From Marisediminitalea lipolytica (GTDB taxonomy: Bacteria; Pseudomonadota; Gammaproteobacteria; Enterobacterales; Alteromonadaceae), in assembly GCF_001758465.1 (NCBI RefSeq), contig NZ_MJIC01000013.1, positions 94,396-156,870 of the forward strand: a stretch of DNA of 62,475 bases, given 5' to 3'. The notes beneath the pieces are model-generated. The model did no database searches and was not told where the DNA came from. It saw only the letters and a program-made list of their open reading frames with translations. The translations under genes and the position numbers were made by a program. Position 1 is the first letter of the stretch, and every line of letters begins with the position of its first letter. Positions 37,510-47,713 of the stretch are shown piece by piece.

Positions 37510-39807
37510 ATGTTTAAAAGTTTTTATCAGCGTTTGATGAATCACCCTTTGCTTATCATTGTTTTAGCCAGCGTATTTATTATTGCGATGTCTATTGGTG
37601 GTAAGAATTTGTATTTTAGGGGTGATTACAAAACGTTTTTTCGCGAGGACAATCCTCATCGCGTAGCCTTTGAGGACATGCAGGATCACTTTAATAAAGC
37701 TGAAACTGTTAATTTTTTAGTTGTACCTCAAAGCGGTAATGTATTTAACGAAAAAACGCTTGATCTGATTAAAGCTATCACCGAAGAAGGCTGGCAAACT
37801 CCCTATTCGATTAGGGTCAACTCTGTCACCAACTTTCAGCATACTTACGCTCAGCAAGACGACCTAATCGTTGATAAACTTTACCCTGACTGGCAAAGCC
37901 TGACTCCTGAAGTTATCGAAAATATAGAGAAGATAGCACTTAGCGAGCCTGATGTAGTCAATCGCTTGGTTTCCCGGGATGCCCAGGTCGCCGTTGTCAG
38001 CATTACGGTGAGATTAAATGACGGCGATCAAACTCTGGAGTTAGCCGAAGTAGCAGCGTTTGTAAAAGACCTTAAAGCCTCTATTTTAACAGACTATCCG
38101 GACCACGAAATTTATCTGACCGGTGTAGTAATGCTGAATGATGCCTTTTTGCTGGCCGCTAACGAGGATGCCTCAACGCTTGTCCCCGCCATGTTTGCTG
38201 CCATTATTATTATGATTGGTATTCTTATGCGATCAATTTACGCAGCATTGGCTACCCTTATCATTGTTGCATCTACAATAGCTGCAACCATGGGTTTTGC
38301 TGGCTGGGCCGGGTTCTTTTTGAGCGTATCTACTGTAAACGTGCCAACCATGGTAATGACACTAGCCGTAGCAGACTGCGTCCACATTATTGCTTCCTGG
38401 TTTCAACATATTAAAGAAGGATACGAACGCAAAGAGGCTCTGCAAAAAGCGCTTTCACTCAATGCTATGCCAGTAATTATAACCTCTGTAACCACTTCAA
38501 TAGGCTTTTTAACGCTAAACTTTTCAGATGTACCTATTTTAGCCGATCTAGGTAACCTGACGGCTCTGGGTGTGATGCTGGCCTGCGTGTTTGCCCTGAC
38601 ATTACTCCCCTCTGTTTTGGTTTACCTTCCAGTGAAGCCAGCACCTTCCGGAGAAACAAAAAAGACGACCTGGCTGACGGGCATGGGGGAGTGGGTGATC
38701 GCTAATCATCGCAGGGTGTTGCCCTACAGCCTTGTAGTATTTATTGGCGCTATTGCTTTTGCCTCACAAAACCAGCTTAACGATGTGGCCATTAAGTATT
38801 TCCACAAAGATAGTGCCTTCCGCCAGGCTGCAGATTACCAAACTGAGCACCTTAGCGGTTTAGCAACCATTGATTTTGCTATTTATACTCATGAAATTTC
38901 CGGCGTGAATAAGCCTGAAGTACTCAACGCCATTTTGGATTTTACCAACTGGCTTAGAAAACAACCTCAGGTAGATCATGTTTCATCGATTAGCGATACC
39001 TATAAAAAGCTGAACATGAACATGAACTATGACGATGATGCCTATTATGCACTGCCGCAGGATGCGGAGCTTGCCGCACAATATTTGCTATTACTTGAGA
39101 TGTCATTGCCCTACGGTCTGGATTTAAACAATCAGGTAGATGTAGATAAAAGCGCATCACGTATCAGTGTCACACTTGATAATCTGGGCAGTAAAGAGCT
39201 AACCGAGTTCGAGTTAGCCGCTAAAGCCTATTTTAATTCCATTGCGCCAGATCTCACCCTGACAGCAGCCAGCCCGGCTTTAATGTTTGCTCATATTGGA
39301 GAAGCCAACATGACCAGCATGTTAAAAGGATCTTTAACCGCGTTAGTTATAATCTCTGTATTACTTATTTTTGCCCTGAAATCACTCAAACTGGGCTGTA
39401 TTAGCCTGGTGCCTAACTTACTTCCCGCAGGACTGGGCTTCGGTATCTGGGGAATAATATCCGGTGAGATCAATATGGCACTTTCAGTGGTTCTAAGTAT
39501 GACACTAGGGATCATTGTTGATGATACAGTACACTTTTTAGCAAAATACAAGAAAGCAAGGGAGCTGGGGAAAACCTCTGAAGAAGCGGTACGTTATGCT
39601 TTTGCTACCATAGGCCAGGCTTTGATCGTAACCACATCAGTACTGACAGTGGGTTTTATAATTTTAAGTATGTCCAGCTTTGCATTAAATTCAGACATGG
39701 GCCTGCTTACTGCAATTATACTGGTAAGTGCGCTGGTTATCGATTTACTGTTTTTACCTGCGTTCTTGCTGTGGCTGGATACTGAAAAGAAATCCGCTCA
39801 CTCGTAA
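37510..39807 (+). CDS. MMPL/RND superfamily transporter
   Basis: This 765-aa protein has about 12 membrane helices in two repeats (helices near 15-32, 225-385, 405-425 and 630-755) and two periplasmic loops. The relay motif appears as LAVADCVHIIAS in the first half and GIIVDDTVHFLAKYKKA in the second, as in Patched-like RND proteins. Such proteins often export lipids or carotenoid-like molecules, but the substrate is unknown here. It stands alone, without the outer-membrane lipoprotein partner often seen. Its DNA is visibly more AT-rich than that of its neighbours. AAGGAT precedes the ATG by about 7 bases. Confidence 0.9.
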   Translation: MFKSFYQRLMNHPLLIIVLASVFIIAMSIGGKNLYFRGDYKTFFREDNPHRVAFEDMQDHFNKAETVNFLVVPQSGNVFNEKTLDLIKAITEEGWQTPYSIRVNSVTNFQHTYAQQDDLIVDKLYPDWQSLTPEVIENIEKIALSEPDVVNRLVSRDAQVAVVSITVRLNDGDQTLELAEVAAFVKDLKASILTDYPDHEIYLTGVVMLNDAFLLAANEDASTLVPAMFAAIIIMIGILMRSIYAALATLIIVASTIAATMGFAGWAGFFLSVSTVNVPTMVMTLAVADCVHIIASWFQHIKEGYERKEALQKALSLNAMPVIITSVTTSIGFLTLNFSDVPILADLGNLTALGVMLACVFALTLLPSVLVYLPVKPAPSGETKKTTWLTGMGEWVIANHRRVLPYSLVVFIGAIAFASQNQLNDVAIKYFHKDSAFRQAADYQTEHLSGLATIDFAIYTHEISGVNKPEVLNAILDFTNWLRKQPQVDHVSSISDTYKKLNMNMNYDDDAYYALPQDAELAAQYLLLLEMSLPYGLDLNNQVDVDKSASRISVTLDNLGSKELTEFELAAKAYFNSIAPDLTLTAASPALMFAHIGEANMTSMLKGSLTALVIISVLLIFALKSLKLGCISLVPNLLPAGLGFGIWGIISGEINMALSVVLSMTLGIIVDDTVHFLAKYKKARELGKTSEEAVRYAFATIGQALIVTTSVLTVGFIILSMSSFALNSDMGLLTAIILVSALVIDLLFLPAFLLWLDTEKKSAHS

Positions 39808-40157
39808 GTATCAATATGCGGGGCATCATCTTCGTGGTGATGCTCTGCCTTTTCACCGTGGCTGTTGTAAACCAGCTCATCCTCTGATTCCGTTTCTTCT
39901 ACGTTATTTTCGGTCCGCGATTCAGCCTGCTGCTCTTTTTGCTCATGCTCGGATCGCTCTTTATCCTGTGCGTTCTTCTCATGCACCTTGTACTGTTGCT
40001 GCTCACTGATCAGGCGTTCTTCGTCATGAGTTTCTTTTTCATCTTCAGACAATTGCTTGGCCCGCGACTCTTTACTGACGCGTTTAACCCTGTCGTCGGT
40101 AACAATGGGTACCTTTCCCTCTCGGGGCAGTACCGAAAACAGTAAATCGCTGCTCAT
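39798..40157 (-). CDS. Highly charged Glu/His-rich hypothetical protein, 119 aa
   Basis: I do not recognise a family. After a short N-terminus (MSSDLLFSVLPREGKVPIV) the protein is dominated by E, K, H, Q and D, with likely coiled-coil or disordered stretches and a tail HGEKAEHHHEDDAPH that could bind metal. The ATG at 40157 has GGAGG just upstream, which supports it as real; an in-frame GTG four codons earlier is less likely. Its 3' end overlaps the MMPL gene by 10 bp. Confidence 0.7.
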   Translation of the reverse strand: MSSDLLFSVLPREGKVPIVTDDRVKRVSKESRAKQLSEDEKETHDEERLISEQQQYKVHEKNAQDKERSEHEQKEQQAESRTENNVEETESEDELVYNSHGEKAEHHHEDDAPHIDTYE

Positions 40158-40290
40158 AACACCTCCCACTTTTGAGGATGACTATACGCCTTAACGGCTA
40201 ATTATTCACCAATTTAGATAATTCATTCCAAACTGGCAGACCTTATAACAAATAATTAGAGTATATTTACCCTCAAAAGTTGCAAAAGGC

Positions 40291-40319
40291 TTGCAATGAC
40301 TGCGCGTCTTGGCTATTGT
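40291..40319 (+). promoter_or_regulatory. Probable his operon promoter
   Basis: TTGCAA (40291-40296) and TATTGT (40314-40319) are separated by 17 bases and lie about 35 bp before the his leader ORF. Both boxes match the consensus at four positions or more, and the placement fits a short attenuator leader. Confidence 0.5.
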
Positions 40320-40354
40320 TTGCGCGTCTAAATTATTGAACCAAATTTTTATAC

Positions 40355-40399
40355 ATGATTAAACGCGCCGCCATTCATCACCACCATCATAAAGCATAA
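40355..40399 (+). CDS. hisL: his operon leader peptide
   Basis: This is a 14-residue ORF reading MIKRAAIHHHHHKA with five consecutive histidine codons (CAT CAC CAC CAT CAT). It precedes mutually exclusive hairpins and a terminator upstream of hisG. When charged tRNA-His is scarce, ribosomes should stall in the His run and favour antitermination. The ribosome-binding site is weak, but the codon run and structures make the assignment firm. Confidence 0.92.
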   Translation: MIKRAAIHHHHHKA

Positions 40400-40414
40400 C
40401 CTTTCAGGTTTGTG

Positions 40415-40491
40415 CTGGAAGGTTGTTGTTTTCCTTCCAGTGGCGCAGATAACAGTTATCGACCCCCGGAAGGAAACTTCCGGGGGTTTTT
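40415..40491 (+). promoter_or_regulatory. his attenuator (pause hairpin, antiterminator and terminator)
   Basis: CTGGAAGG (40415-40422) pairs with CCTTCCAG (40433-40440) as the first hairpin. CCTTCC (40433-40438) can instead pair with GGAAGG (40468-40473) as the antiterminator. That blocks the terminator stem CCCCCGGAAG (40463-40472) with CTTCCGGGGG (40477-40486), which is followed by TTTTT. The three structures are mutually exclusive, as in the classical his attenuator. Confidence 0.9.
40463..40491 (+). terminator. Attenuator terminator of the his operon
   Basis: A perfect 10-bp GC-rich stem closes a GAAA tetraloop and is followed by five T residues, 44 bp before hisG. It stops transcription when the leader peptide is translated without stalling. 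Confidence 0.92.
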
Positions 40492-40535
40492 CGTTAATGG
40501 CGCACCAAATTCAGGACTAATAGAGGACCATCACC

Positions 40536-41441
40536 ATGAGTGATAACAGCAGCAGACTGCGAATTGCAATTCAAAAATCAGGTCGTTTAAGCGACGACAG
40601 TATTGCACTTCTGAAAGCCATCGGCATTAAACTGAACATTCGCGATCGCCTGCTGATTGCCCATTCCACCAATGAAAATATCGACCTGCTGCGCGTCCGT
40701 GACGACGACATCCCAGGCCTGGTGATGGATGGCGTTGTAGATTTAGGTTTTATCGGTGAGAACGAGCTGGAAGAAAAAATGCTGGAACGTCAGGCCGCCG
40801 GCAAAGCAGCAGATTTTGAAGTATTGCGCCGTCTGGATTACGGCGGTTGCCGCCTGTCTATCGCTGTGCCTACCGAATTCAATTATACCGGCGTACAGGC
40901 ACTGGAAGGCAAAAAAGTGGCCACCACCTACCCTTACCTGCTGGAACGTTTCTTTAAAGAAAACGGCGTTAATGCCAAGGCGGTAATGTTAACTGGTTCG
41001 GTAGAAGTTGCACCGCGTGCTGGCGTTGCCCACGCTATCTGTGACCTGGTATCCACCGGTGCCACCCTTGAAGCCAATGGCCTGCAGGAAGAAGAAGTGA
41101 TCTTCCGTTCTAAAGCCGTACTGATCCAGCGTGCCGACGGTGAACTAAGCGACGAAAAACTGGCTCTGATTAACCGTTTAGTACCACGTATTGACGGCGT
41201 AATTCAGGCTAAAGAAAGCAAGTATATTATGCTGCACGCGCCAAAAGCCTATTTAGAGCAGGTCAAAAGCTTACTGCCAGGCGCGGAAAACCCAACTGTA
41301 CTGCCACTGGCAGGCAGCGAAGACACTGTAGCGATTCACGTAGTGAGCCCGGAAAACCTGTTCTGGGAAACCATGGAAAAGCTCAAAGCCTTAGGTTGTA
41401 GCTCGATTCTGGTGATGCCAATCGAAAAAATGATGGGTTAA
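40536..41441 (+). CDS. hisG: ATP phosphoribosyltransferase (long form)
   Basis: HisG joins ATP and PRPP in the first committed step of histidine synthesis. At 301 aa it is the long hexameric form, with the catalytic part (about 1-225) and a C-terminal regulatory domain (about 225-301, [10 protein letters not shown] through [10 protein letters not shown]) that binds histidine for feedback inhibition. The PRPP loop is in [16 protein letters not shown]. It is the first structural gene after the attenuator, with GAGG before the ATG. Confidence 0.97.
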   Translation: MSDNSSRLRIAIQKSGRLSDDSIALLKAIGIKLNIRDRLLIAHSTNENIDLLRVRDDDIPGLVMDGVVDLGFIGENELEEKMLERQAAGKAADFEVLRRLDYGGCRLSIAVPTEFNYTGVQALEGKKVATTYPYLLERFFKENGVNAKAVMLTGSVEVAPRAGVAHAICDLVSTGATLEANGLQEEEVIFRSKAVLIQRADGELSDEKLALINRLVPRIDGVIQAKESKYIMLHAPKAYLEQVKSLLPGAENPTVLPLAGSEDTVAIHVVSPENLFWETMEKLKALGCSSILVMPIEKMMG

Positions 41442-41456
41442 TGCGAGGCTAATCAC

Positions 41457-42758
41457 ATGATTAACTGGTCTACTTTATCCGCTGCCGAACAAACCGCTGC
41501 CCTGGCCCGCCCGGCCATGGCAGACAGCGCTAAATTACGCGCTACTGTAGCAGATATCATAACTGCGGTGCTGGAACGTGGTGACGAAGCGGTGCTGGAT
41601 TTCACCCGTCGTTTCGACAGCCCTGAGCTTACCACCCTGCCGTTAAGTACCGAAAAACGTGATGAACTGGCAAGCCGCGTTACACCACAGGTGCAGGATG
41701 CCATTCAAACCGCGTTTAACAATGTTAAACAGTTTCACGAGGCACAGTATCCCCAGGATATTAAACTCACCACCACACCCGGTGTAGTGTGTGAGCAGCG
41801 TTTTACCGCCCTTGAAGCGGTTGGCTTGTATATTCCGGGTGGCAGCGCGCCGTTACCGTCTACTGTAATGATGCTGGGTGTACCGGCACTGGTTGCCGGT
41901 TGCGAACGCAAAGTGCTATGCACACCGCCGAACAGCGCACAGGAAATTGCGCCTGAGATCGCTTATGCAGCGAAGCTGTGTGGCATTGAAGAGATTTACC
42001 TGTGTGGTGGCGCGCAAGCCATAGCCGCGATGGCCTTTGGCACGCAAACCATTACCAAGGTTGATAAAATCTTTGGCCCTGGCAACAGCTTTGTGACCGA
42101 AGCCAAACAGCAGGTCAGCCAGCGCGCGGACGGCGCGGCCATTGATATGCCAGCCGGTCCTTCAGAGGTATTGGTACTGGCAGATAACAACGCCGATGCA
42201 GATTTTGTGGCATCAGATCTGTTATCCCAGGCCGAGCACGGCCCGGATTCACAGGCGATTCTGGTCACCAACAGCGAAGCGCTGATAAACGCGGTTGAAG
42301 CAGCTGTTGCCACCCAGCTTGCTGCGCTTTCACGTAACAGCATCGCCAGTAAAGCCATGGGAAACGCCCGCTATATACTAACCGCTACTGTTGATGAGGC
42401 GATTGCGGTAAGTAACCAGTATGCACCGGAGCACTTAATTGTGCAGTGCGACAATGCGCGGGACTTACTGCCCAAAATTAAACATGCGGGCTCGATTTTC
42501 TTAGGCCCCTGGTCGCCGGAAAGTGCCGGAGACTATGCGTCGGGCACTAACCACGTGCTGCCGACCTACGGCTATGCCCGCAATTACTCCAGCCTGGGAC
42601 TGCTGGACTTTATGCGCCGTTACACCATTCAGGAATTAAGTGAAGACGGCATGCGCAATTTAGGCCCGGCGATTATGCAACTGGCAGACGCTGAAGGATT
42701 GGATGCTCACCGCAATGCCGTGGGCTACCGAATGACTAAATTGCAGCAAAACGATTAG
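41457..42758 (+). CDS. hisD: Histidinol dehydrogenase
   Basis: HisD oxidises histidinol to histidine in two NAD-dependent steps using a zinc ion. The 433-aa protein has YIPGGSAPLPSTVMMLGVPA, GPGNSFVTEAKQQV, MPAGPSEVLVLAD and the catalytic QAEHGPDSQ region, with TNHVLPTYGYARNYSSLG near the end. It is 15 bp after hisG. Confidence 0.97.
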   Translation: MINWSTLSAAEQTAALARPAMADSAKLRATVADIITAVLERGDEAVLDFTRRFDSPELTTLPLSTEKRDELASRVTPQVQDAIQTAFNNVKQFHEAQYPQDIKLTTTPGVVCEQRFTALEAVGLYIPGGSAPLPSTVMMLGVPALVAGCERKVLCTPPNSAQEIAPEIAYAAKLCGIEEIYLCGGAQAIAAMAFGTQTITKVDKIFGPGNSFVTEAKQQVSQRADGAAIDMPAGPSEVLVLADNNADADFVASDLLSQAEHGPDSQAILVTNSEALINAVEAAVATQLAALSRNSIASKAMGNARYILTATVDEAIAVSNQYAPEHLIVQCDNARDLLPKIKHAGSIFLGPWSPESAGDYASGTNHVLPTYGYARNYSSLGLLDFMRRYTIQELSEDGMRNLGPAIMQLADAEGLDAHRNAVGYRMTKLQQND

Positions 42759-42772
42759 ATACAGAGACCGCT

Positions 42773-43852
42773 ATGACGAGCAAACTGGTTGATACCTTAA
42801 TCAACGCCAATCTGGTTCCGCTGAAACCTTATGAGTCAGCGCGCCGGTTATTTTCGGGTGGTCAGGACTGGCTGAATGCCAACGAATCGCCCTTTGCTAA
42901 TCCTTATGACATCGACGCCAGCAACTTTAACCGTTATCCCTCGTGTCAGCCTGACAAAGTCATTAACGGCTATGCCGCATATGCTGGTATCGACAAGTCA
43001 CAGTTAATTGTGACCCGCGGTGCCGATGAAGGTATTGAGCTTTTAATCCGCACGTTTTGTACGCCCGGTGAAGACAATATTCTGATTTGCCCGCCGACCT
43101 ATGGCATGTATGCCATCAGCGCCGAAACCTGTGATGTTGGCATCAAACGCGTACCACTGAATACTGATTTTAGTTTAGATGTGGCGGGTATCTGTGCCAC
43201 CGACAACGTGAATCTGGTATTTATCTGCGCGCCAAATAATCCTACCGGAACCCAGGTAAGTAAGGCTGACTTAACCGCAGTAATCGAGCATTTTGCTGAT
43301 ACCGCGTTGGTTGTGGTGGATGAGGCCTATATCGAATTTGATATGGATAACACCTGGGCCAACAAGCTGGCGCAATACCCTAACCTGGTAGTGCTACGTA
43401 CGCTGTCTAAAGCCTTTGCGCTGGCCGGGTTACGCTGCGGTTTTACCATTGCCAATGAAGACATCATTCAGGCCCTGTTAAAAGTAATTGCGCCCTATCC
43501 TATCCCTGAACCGGTGGCGCAAATTGTGGCGCAGGCACTAACACCTGAGAATATCGACCGCATGCAGCAGCAAGTGGCTTTCCTGAACAGCGAAAGAACC
43601 ACATTGCAAGCCGAACTGGCCAAACGCCCGGGCGTTGAAATGGTAGGCGATGTAAAAGCCAACTACATTCTGTTCCGCCACAGTGAGTGCGCGCAGATCA
43701 TGCAGTATCTGGTAAGCCAGGGCATGCTTATTCGCGATCAGTCCAAACAACTTAACCTGCAAAACTGCCTGCGGGTCACCATTGGCAGCGCTGAACAAAA
43801 CCAGCGTTTATTGTCATTATTAGACGCTTATTTTGCCCAAGCAGGAGCTTAA
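42773..43852 (+). CDS. hisC: Histidinol-phosphate aminotransferase
   Basis: This class I/II PLP aminotransferase (359 aa) has NANESPF near the N-terminus, [20 protein letters not shown] and the PLP lysine in [16 protein letters not shown]. It converts imidazole-acetol phosphate to histidinol phosphate. It sits 14 bp after hisD and 2 bp before hisB. Confidence 0.97.
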   Translation: MTSKLVDTLINANLVPLKPYESARRLFSGGQDWLNANESPFANPYDIDASNFNRYPSCQPDKVINGYAAYAGIDKSQLIVTRGADEGIELLIRTFCTPGEDNILICPPTYGMYAISAETCDVGIKRVPLNTDFSLDVAGICATDNVNLVFICAPNNPTGTQVSKADLTAVIEHFADTALVVVDEAYIEFDMDNTWANKLAQYPNLVVLRTLSKAFALAGLRCGFTIANEDIIQALLKVIAPYPIPEPVAQIVAQALTPENIDRMQQQVAFLNSERTTLQAELAKRPGVEMVGDVKANYILFRHSECAQIMQYLVSQGMLIRDQSKQLNLQNCLRVTIGSAEQNQRLLSLLDAYFAQAGA

Positions 43853-43854
43853 TT

Positions 43855-44925
43855 ATGAGCCAGCAAGCTATTTTATTTATCGACCGTGACGGCACTCTGG
43901 TAGAAGAGCCGCCGATTGACAAGCAACTCGACAGCCTGGAAAAACTGGTATTTGAACCACAGGTGATTCCGGTATTGTTAAAGCTGAAAGCCGCCGGCTT
44001 TAAACTGGTGATGGTCACCAATCAGGACGGTCTCGGCACCGACAGTTTTCCGCAGGCGGATTTTGATGCCCCACACAATGCCATGATGGCCATTTTCGAA
44101 AGCCAGGGCGTGACCTTTGATGACGTGCTGATTTGCCCACACTTTGACGAAGACAACTGCTCTTGCCGTAAACCAAAGCTGGGGTTGGTAAAAGATTACC
44201 TGCAACAAGGCAAAGTCGACTTTACCCGCTCTTACGTAATTGGCGATCGCATGACCGACATGCAGCTAGCCGAAAACATGGGCATTAAAGGTATTCAGTA
44301 CAGCCGTGACGGTATTAACTGGCCCGCTATTGAAAAGCAGTTACTGGCGTCTTCACGCATCGCTGAAGTGACTCGCACCACCAGCGAGACCAACATTCAT
44401 GTACGTGTGGATTTAGACTCTACAGCCAAATCAACCATTGCAACCGGCATGGGCTTTTTTGACCACATGTTGGATCAAATCGCTACTCACGGCGGGTTTG
44501 AATTACAGCTTAAAACTGACGGCGATCTGCATATTGACGATCACCACAGCGTAGAAGATACGGCGCTGGCGTTAGGTGAAGCACTTAAGAAAGCGCTGGG
44601 TAACAAGCGTGGTATCGGCCGCTTTGGTTTTGCCCTGCCCATGGATGAATGCCGCGCCGAATGTATTATGGACATTTCCAACCGCCCGTATCTGAAGTTT
44701 GATGCCAAATTCAGCCGCGATCAGGTAGGTGAAATGGCCACCGAAATGGTAGAACACTTCTTCTATTCTTTGGCGCAAAGCATGGGCTTGTCGCTGCACT
44801 TGTCTACCACCGAAGGTAACGCACACCATCAGGTAGAAAGCCTGTTTAAAGTGTTTGGCCGCGCACTGCGTCAGGCCATTACCCGTTCTGGTGATGCTCT
44901 GCCAAGCAGTAAAGGAGCACTGTAA
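43855..44925 (+). CDS. hisB: Bifunctional histidinol-phosphatase / imidazoleglycerol-phosphate dehydratase
   Basis: The 356-aa protein fuses two enzymes, as in enterics. The N-terminal HAD-type histidinol phosphatase (1-165) has D10 and D12 in FIDRDGT and a zinc loop with [11 protein letters not shown]. The C-terminal IGP dehydratase (about 168-356) has [18 protein letters not shown] and the metal-binding DDHHSVED and [14 protein letters not shown] precedes the start. Its stop shares a base with the hisH start (TAATG). Confidence 0.97.
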   Translation: MSQQAILFIDRDGTLVEEPPIDKQLDSLEKLVFEPQVIPVLLKLKAAGFKLVMVTNQDGLGTDSFPQADFDAPHNAMMAIFESQGVTFDDVLICPHFDEDNCSCRKPKLGLVKDYLQQGKVDFTRSYVIGDRMTDMQLAENMGIKGIQYSRDGINWPAIEKQLLASSRIAEVTRTTSETNIHVRVDLDSTAKSTIATGMGFFDHMLDQIATHGGFELQLKTDGDLHIDDHHSVEDTALALGEALKKALGNKRGIGRFGFALPMDECRAECIMDISNRPYLKFDAKFSRDQVGEMATEMVEHFFYSLAQSMGLSLHLSTTEGNAHHQVESLFKVFGRALRQAITRSGDALPSSKGAL

Positions 44926-45530
44926 TGACCCAGCAAACCATTGTTATTGTTAACACCGGTTGCGCCAATATTTCTTCGGTAAAGTTTGCTCTTGAGCGTT
45001 TAGGCGTAAGCGTAACCGTGTCTGACGACCCGGCCGTGATTAAAGCCGCCGATAAAGTGTTTTTACCTGGTGTAGGCGCTGCAGGCGCGGCCATGACCAG
45101 CATTGCTGCCAAACAGTTAATCCCTACCCTGCAAGGTTTAACCCAGCCGGTATTAGGCGTATGCCTTGGTATGCAACTGATGGTAGAGCAGTCTGATGAA
45201 GCCACCAGCGGCACCATTGATTGCTTAAAACTGTTACCCGGCCACGTAAAACGCATGCAGGCCGGCGAGCTGCGCCTGCCACACATGGGCTGGAACACCA
45301 TTAGCCCGGTTAAGGATTCGCCGCTGTTTAAAGGCCTGGATACTGGCACCTATTTTTACTTTGTGCACAGCTTTGCCGTACCGGTGTATGAAAATACCCT
45401 GGCCAGCTGTGAATACGGCCAGTCGTTCTCGGCGGCTATTCAGCACAACAATTTCTTTGGGGTGCAATTTCACCCCGAGCGTTCAGGTGAAGCCGGCGCA
45501 CAACTGCTAACCAACTTTGTGAACCTATAA
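44925..45530 (+). CDS. hisH: Imidazole glycerol phosphate synthase, glutaminase subunit
   Basis: HisH releases ammonia from glutamine for HisF. The 201-aa class I amidotransferase has the nucleophile cysteine in GVCLGMQLM and the His/Glu pair in FHPERSG near the C-terminus. It overlaps hisB by one base and ends 2 bp before hisA. Confidence 0.97.
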   Translation: MTQQTIVIVNTGCANISSVKFALERLGVSVTVSDDPAVIKAADKVFLPGVGAAGAAMTSIAAKQLIPTLQGLTQPVLGVCLGMQLMVEQSDEATSGTIDCLKLLPGHVKRMQAGELRLPHMGWNTISPVKDSPLFKGLDTGTYFYFVHSFAVPVYENTLASCEYGQSFSAAIQHNNFFGVQFHPERSGEAGAQLLTNFVNL

Positions 45531-45532
45531 TC

Positions 45533-46270
45533 ATGATTATACCTGCAATCGATTTAATCGACGGCGCTGTGGTACGACTGTACCAGGGCGACTACAACCA
45601 GAAAACCCAGTACACCCTCGACCCGGTTGAGGTAGTGCACAGCTATGCTGATCAGGGTGCCGAATGGTTACACATTGTTGACCTCACCGGCGCAAAAGAC
45701 ACCGACAAGCGTCAGCTTAAACTTATTCGCGCTATGGTGGATACCAAGCGTATGCAGTTTCAATCTGGCGGTGGTATTCGTGAAGAACGCGAAGTCGCGC
45801 AACTACTGGAATCTGGCGTAAGCCGCGTGGTAATTGGCTCACTGGCGGTTAAACAAACCGAACTGGTTAAAAGCTGGGTAAAGCAGTACGGCCCTGAGCA
45901 TATTGTGTTGGCGCTGGATATTAACATTGATGATAACGGTAACAAGTTTATTGCCACCCACGGCTGGCAGGAGAACTCGGGTGTTTCACTGGAGCAAATT
46001 CTGGAGGCCTTTGCTGAAGTGGATGCCAAACACGTACTGTGTACCGATATCAGCCGTGATGGCACGCTGAAGGGCTCTAACGTAGAGCTTTATACTGAAG
46101 TGAGCAAACAGTTTCCTAATGTTTCCTGGCAAGCCTCAGGCGGCATTGGCGGCTTGGATGATATTCGCGATCTGCGCCCAACCGGCGTAGGCGGCGTGAT
46201 TTTAGGCCGCGCCCTGCTAGAAGGTAAATTCACCGTTGAGGAGGCAATCGCATGCTGGCAAAACGGATAA
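45533..46270 (+). CDS. hisA: ProFAR isomerase
   Basis: HisA is a TIM-barrel isomerase acting on Pro[22 protein letters not shown] holds the first catalytic Asp, and [14 protein letters not shown] holds the second. The 245-aa length is normal. Its end overlaps hisF by 19 bp. Confidence 0.97.
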   Translation: MIIPAIDLIDGAVVRLYQGDYNQKTQYTLDPVEVVHSYADQGAEWLHIVDLTGAKDTDKRQLKLIRAMVDTKRMQFQSGGGIREEREVAQLLESGVSRVVIGSLAVKQTELVKSWVKQYGPEHIVLALDINIDDNGNKFIATHGWQENSGVSLEQILEAFAEVDAKHVLCTDISRDGTLKGSNVELYTEVSKQFPNVSWQASGGIGGLDDIRDLRPTGVGGVILGRALLEGKFTVEEAIACWQNG

Positions 46271-47043
46271 TCCCTTGTCTTGACGTACGCGACGGCAAAG
46301 TCGTTAAAGGCGTACAGTTTCGTAACCACGAAATCATTGGCGACATCGTGCCACTGGCCGAGCAATACGCCAAAGCCGGTGCCGACGAGCTGGTGTTTTA
46401 TGACATTACCGCAAGCTCTGATCAGCGCGTGGTGGATAAAAGCTGGGTGAGTCGCATTGCTCAGGTGATTGATATTCCATTTTGCGTGGCAGGCGGTATC
46501 AAGTCGGTAGAAGATGCCGGGCGTATTCTGGAAATGGGGGCGGATAAAATTTCGATTAACTCGCCGGCCCTGACCAATCCTGACCTCATTAATGAGTTGC
46601 ATGATGTTTATGGTCAGCAGTGTGTTGTCATTGGTATCGACAGCTTTTATAACGAAGCGAATGGCCAGTACGAAGTATACAAGTTTACCGGTGACGAAAG
46701 CCGTACACAGCAAACCTCATGGCAAACGCTGGACTGGATTAAAGAAGTTCAGCAACGCGGTGCCGGGGAGATTGTACTTAACTGTATGAATCAGGACGGC
46801 GTGCGTAAAGGCTATGATATTGCGCAGCTCGCCGCAGTACGTGAAGTGTGTAATATTCCGCTGATTGCCTCTGGTGGCGCTGGCGCTATCGAACACTTTA
46901 CCGAAGTATTTAAACAAGCCGACGTAGACGGCTCGCTTGCTGCCTCGGTGTTCCACAAAGGCATAATTGATATCGACGAACTCAAGGCCGTACTGGTGTC
47001 TGAGGGCGTCCCCATGCGTCAGCGTTTTACACCCGGCGCGTAA
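46252..47043 (+). CDS. hisF: Imidazole glycerol phosphate synthase, cyclase subunit
   Basis: HisF is a TIM barrel that makes IGP and AICAR with ammonia from HisH. It has [22 protein letters not shown] with the catalytic Asp, and [14 protein letters not shown] with the second. At 263 aa it is near family length. GAGGAG lies ahead of the ATG inside hisA. Confidence 0.97.
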   Translation: MLAKRIIPCLDVRDGKVVKGVQFRNHEIIGDIVPLAEQYAKAGADELVFYDITASSDQRVVDKSWVSRIAQVIDIPFCVAGGIKSVEDAGRILEMGADKISINSPALTNPDLINELHDVYGQQCVVIGIDSFYNEANGQYEVYKFTGDESRTQQTSWQTLDWIKEVQQRGAGEIVLNCMNQDGVRKGYDIAQLAAVREVCNIPLIASGGAGAIEHFTEVFKQADVDGSLAASVFHKGIIDIDELKAVLVSEGVPMRQRFTPGA

Positions 47044-47052
47044 GGAAAAACA

Positions 47053-47673
47053 ATGAAGATTACCCAAGATACACAAAACCTGCTGGCCTGGGAAAAAATG
47101 GATAACCTGCTTCCGGCCATTGTGCAGGATGCAGTCACCGGCAAAGTACTGATGCAGGGTTACATGAACCCTGAAGCGCTGGAAACCACATTAGAAAGCG
47201 GAAAAGTGACCTTCTTCAGCCGCTCTAAACAGCGGTTGTGGCAAAAAGGCGAAACCTCAGGTAATACCCTGGATTTAGTCAGCGTAAGCAGTGATTGTGA
47301 TGATGATTCGCTGCTGATTCTGGCCAATCCTAACGGCCCTACCTGCCACACCGGTGCTGAAAGCTGCTGGTTTGAAGGTGACGTAGCAGATTACACCTTC
47401 ATTGGCGATCTGGAAAGGGTATTAGCTGCACGTAAATCTGCGGACCCGGAATCAAGCTACACGGCTAAACTGTATAGCAAAGGCGTCAAGCGCATTGCCC
47501 AGAAAGTGGGTGAAGAAGGCGTAGAAACCGCGCTGGCCGCAACGGTAATGGATAAAGAAGAACTGCAAAACGAAGCAGCAGATCTGCTTTATCATTTAAC
47601 TGTGCTTTTACAAGCCTGTGATATGTCGGTATCGGATGCGGTAAACGTGCTCAGAGCACGCCATAAGGGTTAA
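47053..47673 (+). CDS. hisI: Bifunctional phosphoribosyl-AMP cyclohydrolase / phosphoribosyl-ATP pyrophosphatase
   Basis: This 206-aa HisIE fusion catalyses steps two and three of the pathway. The cyclohydrolase half (about 1-110) has [16 protein letters not shown] and the metal site SDCDDDSLL with CHTGAESCW. The pyrophosphatase half (about 115-206) has [21 protein letters not shown]. It is the last his gene, followed by a terminator. Confidence 0.97.
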   Translation: MKITQDTQNLLAWEKMDNLLPAIVQDAVTGKVLMQGYMNPEALETTLESGKVTFFSRSKQRLWQKGETSGNTLDLVSVSSDCDDDSLLILANPNGPTCHTGAESCWFEGDVADYTFIGDLERVLAARKSADPESSYTAKLYSKGVKRIAQKVGEEGVETALAATVMDKEELQNEAADLLYHLTVLLQACDMSVSDAVNVLRARHKG

Positions 47674-47685
47674 CGAAAACCATTG

Positions 47686-47713
47686 AAAGGCTGCCTTAGT
47701 GCAGCCTTTTTTA
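47686..47713 (+). terminator. Rho-independent terminator of the his operon
   Basis: AAAGGCTGC (47686-47694) pairs with GCAGCCTTT (47701-47709) around a 6-base loop and runs into TTTTA. It touches the stop codon of the convergent binding-protein gene. Confidence 0.88.
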
